Shown one piece after another: positions 62,107 to 62,500 of a DNA stretch of 62,500 nucleotides (positions are counted from its first letter, which is position 1; the number at the start of each line of letters is the position of its first letter). Location: NCBI GenBank assembly GCA_946482595.1, contig CAMLSD010000015.1:1-62500 (forward strand). The letters are read 5' to 3'. The translations under genes and the position numbers were made by a program. The notes under the pieces were generated by a model, which was not told where the DNA came from, did no database searches, and worked only from the letters and a program-made list of their open reading frames with translations. The stretch is from an uncultured Comamonadaceae bacterium. GTDB lineage: Bacteria; Pseudomonadota; Gammaproteobacteria; Burkholderiales; Burkholderiaceae.

Positions 62107-62500
62107 ATGTTCTTCAATCTCCCCACGCTGCTGACCTGGGCACGCATCGTTGCCATCCCGCTGATCGTGGGGGTGTTCCATCTGCCGCTCGAGACGCCCA
62201 CCCGCAACCTCGTCGCCACCGCGATGTTCATCGTCTTTGCCCTGACCGACTGGGCCGATGGCTGGCTGGCGCGGCGGCTGAACCAGACCTCGTCCTTCGG
62301 CGCCTTCCTCGACCCAGTGGCCGACAAGTTCCTGGTGTGTGCGTCGCTGCTGATCCTGGTCGAGCTCGACCGCGTCAGTGCACTGATCGCGCTGGTCATC
62401 ATCGGCCGCGAGATCGCGATCTCCGCGCTGCGCGAATGGATGGCCCAGATCGGCGCCTCGCGCAGCGTGGCCGTGCACATGCTCGGCAAGCTCAAGACCA
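62107..62500 (+). CDS. pgsA: CDP-diacylglycerol-glycerol-3-phosphate 3-phosphatidyltransferase (5' part)
   Basis: 131 codons to the window edge. The CDP-alcohol phosphotransferase motif is complete: TDWADGWLARRLNQTSSFGAFLDPVADK (D-G-x2-A-R-x8-G-x3-D-x3-D). Membrane protein that makes phosphatidylglycerol phosphate. The order uvrC ... pgsA is common in proteobacteria. A CACAAT -10-like element lies 11 bases before the ATG. Confidence 0.94.
   Translation, partial: MFFNLPTLLTWARIVAIPLIVGVFHLPLETPTRNLVATAMFIVFALTDWADGWLARRLNQTSSFGAFLDPVADKFLVCASLLILVELDRVSALIALVIIGREIAISALREWMAQIGASRSVAVHMLGKLKT

Overview
The window is GC-rich, densely coded chromosomal DNA from a betaproteobacterium of the order Burkholderiales. 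The Leptothrix/Rubrivivax/Sphaerotilus side of the order is my guess. Evidence: a phasin gene (PHA storage), an Arg-32-type elongation factor P next to its rhamnosyltransferase EarP, a ferredoxin-type sulfite reductase operon with a DUF934 gene, and very high third-position GC.

Layout. 1-872: 5' part of lysS, running off the left edge. 965-10239: a nine-gene surface-polysaccharide cluster (flippase, acetyltransferase, three glycosyltransferases, methyltransferase, aminotransferase, initiating phosphoglycosyl transferase, membrane 4,6-dehydratase). 10319-18040: a tightly coupled five-gene operon SWIM / DUF5691 / MoxR AAA+ / DUF5682 / VWA, related to the uncharacterised E. coli yehL-yehM-yehP-yehQ genes; this is the best candidate for an undescribed system. 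18109-22909: CysB-type regulator facing a sulfate ABC importer operon (sbp-cysT-cysW-cysA). 23018-27246: arsenic operon gap-arsJ-arsR-arsC-acr3. 27730-29817: TerB-like protein, NhaR-like regulator, ExoD-like membrane protein. 29946-34956: accessory segment at the 3' end of tRNA-Asn, with two HipA-type kinase modules in opposite gene order, a KOW-like protein, a broken gene and an IS21-family transposase scrap. 35069-37411: TonB-dependent receptor with a TPP riboswitch in its leader and an 11-base homopolymer in its first codons. 37538-45936: ferredoxin reductase, ferredoxin, cobA and the sulfate-reduction operon cysI-DUF934-cysH-cysD-cysN plus a TSUP exporter. 46156-54800: patatin lipoprotein, phasin with an operator-flanked promoter, HDAC-like hydrolase, thioesterase, NhaD-like antiporter, 2-hydroxyacid dehydrogenase, RmuC and an MFS carrier. 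54794-62500: mnmC, efp-earP (earP carries an in-frame tandem repeat), DUF6644, uvrC, a TonB_C-like lipoprotein and the 5' part of pgsA.

How the genes fit together. Two separate blocks give an almost complete assimilatory sulfate pathway: uptake at 19-23 kb, then ATP sulfurylase (CysDN), APS reductase (CysH) and siroheme sulfite reductase (CysI) at 40-45 kb. CobA supplies the siroheme precursor, and the ferredoxin and ferredoxin reductase next door are plausible electron donors. The arsenic operon encodes two routes: arsenate reduction with arsenite efflux, and GAPDH/ArsJ removal of arsenate as 1-arseno-3-phosphoglycerate. The polysaccharide cluster can build and flip a lipid-linked amino-deoxysugar glycan, but no polymerase or export gene is present here. 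All functional calls come from reading the translated sequence; no database search was run.
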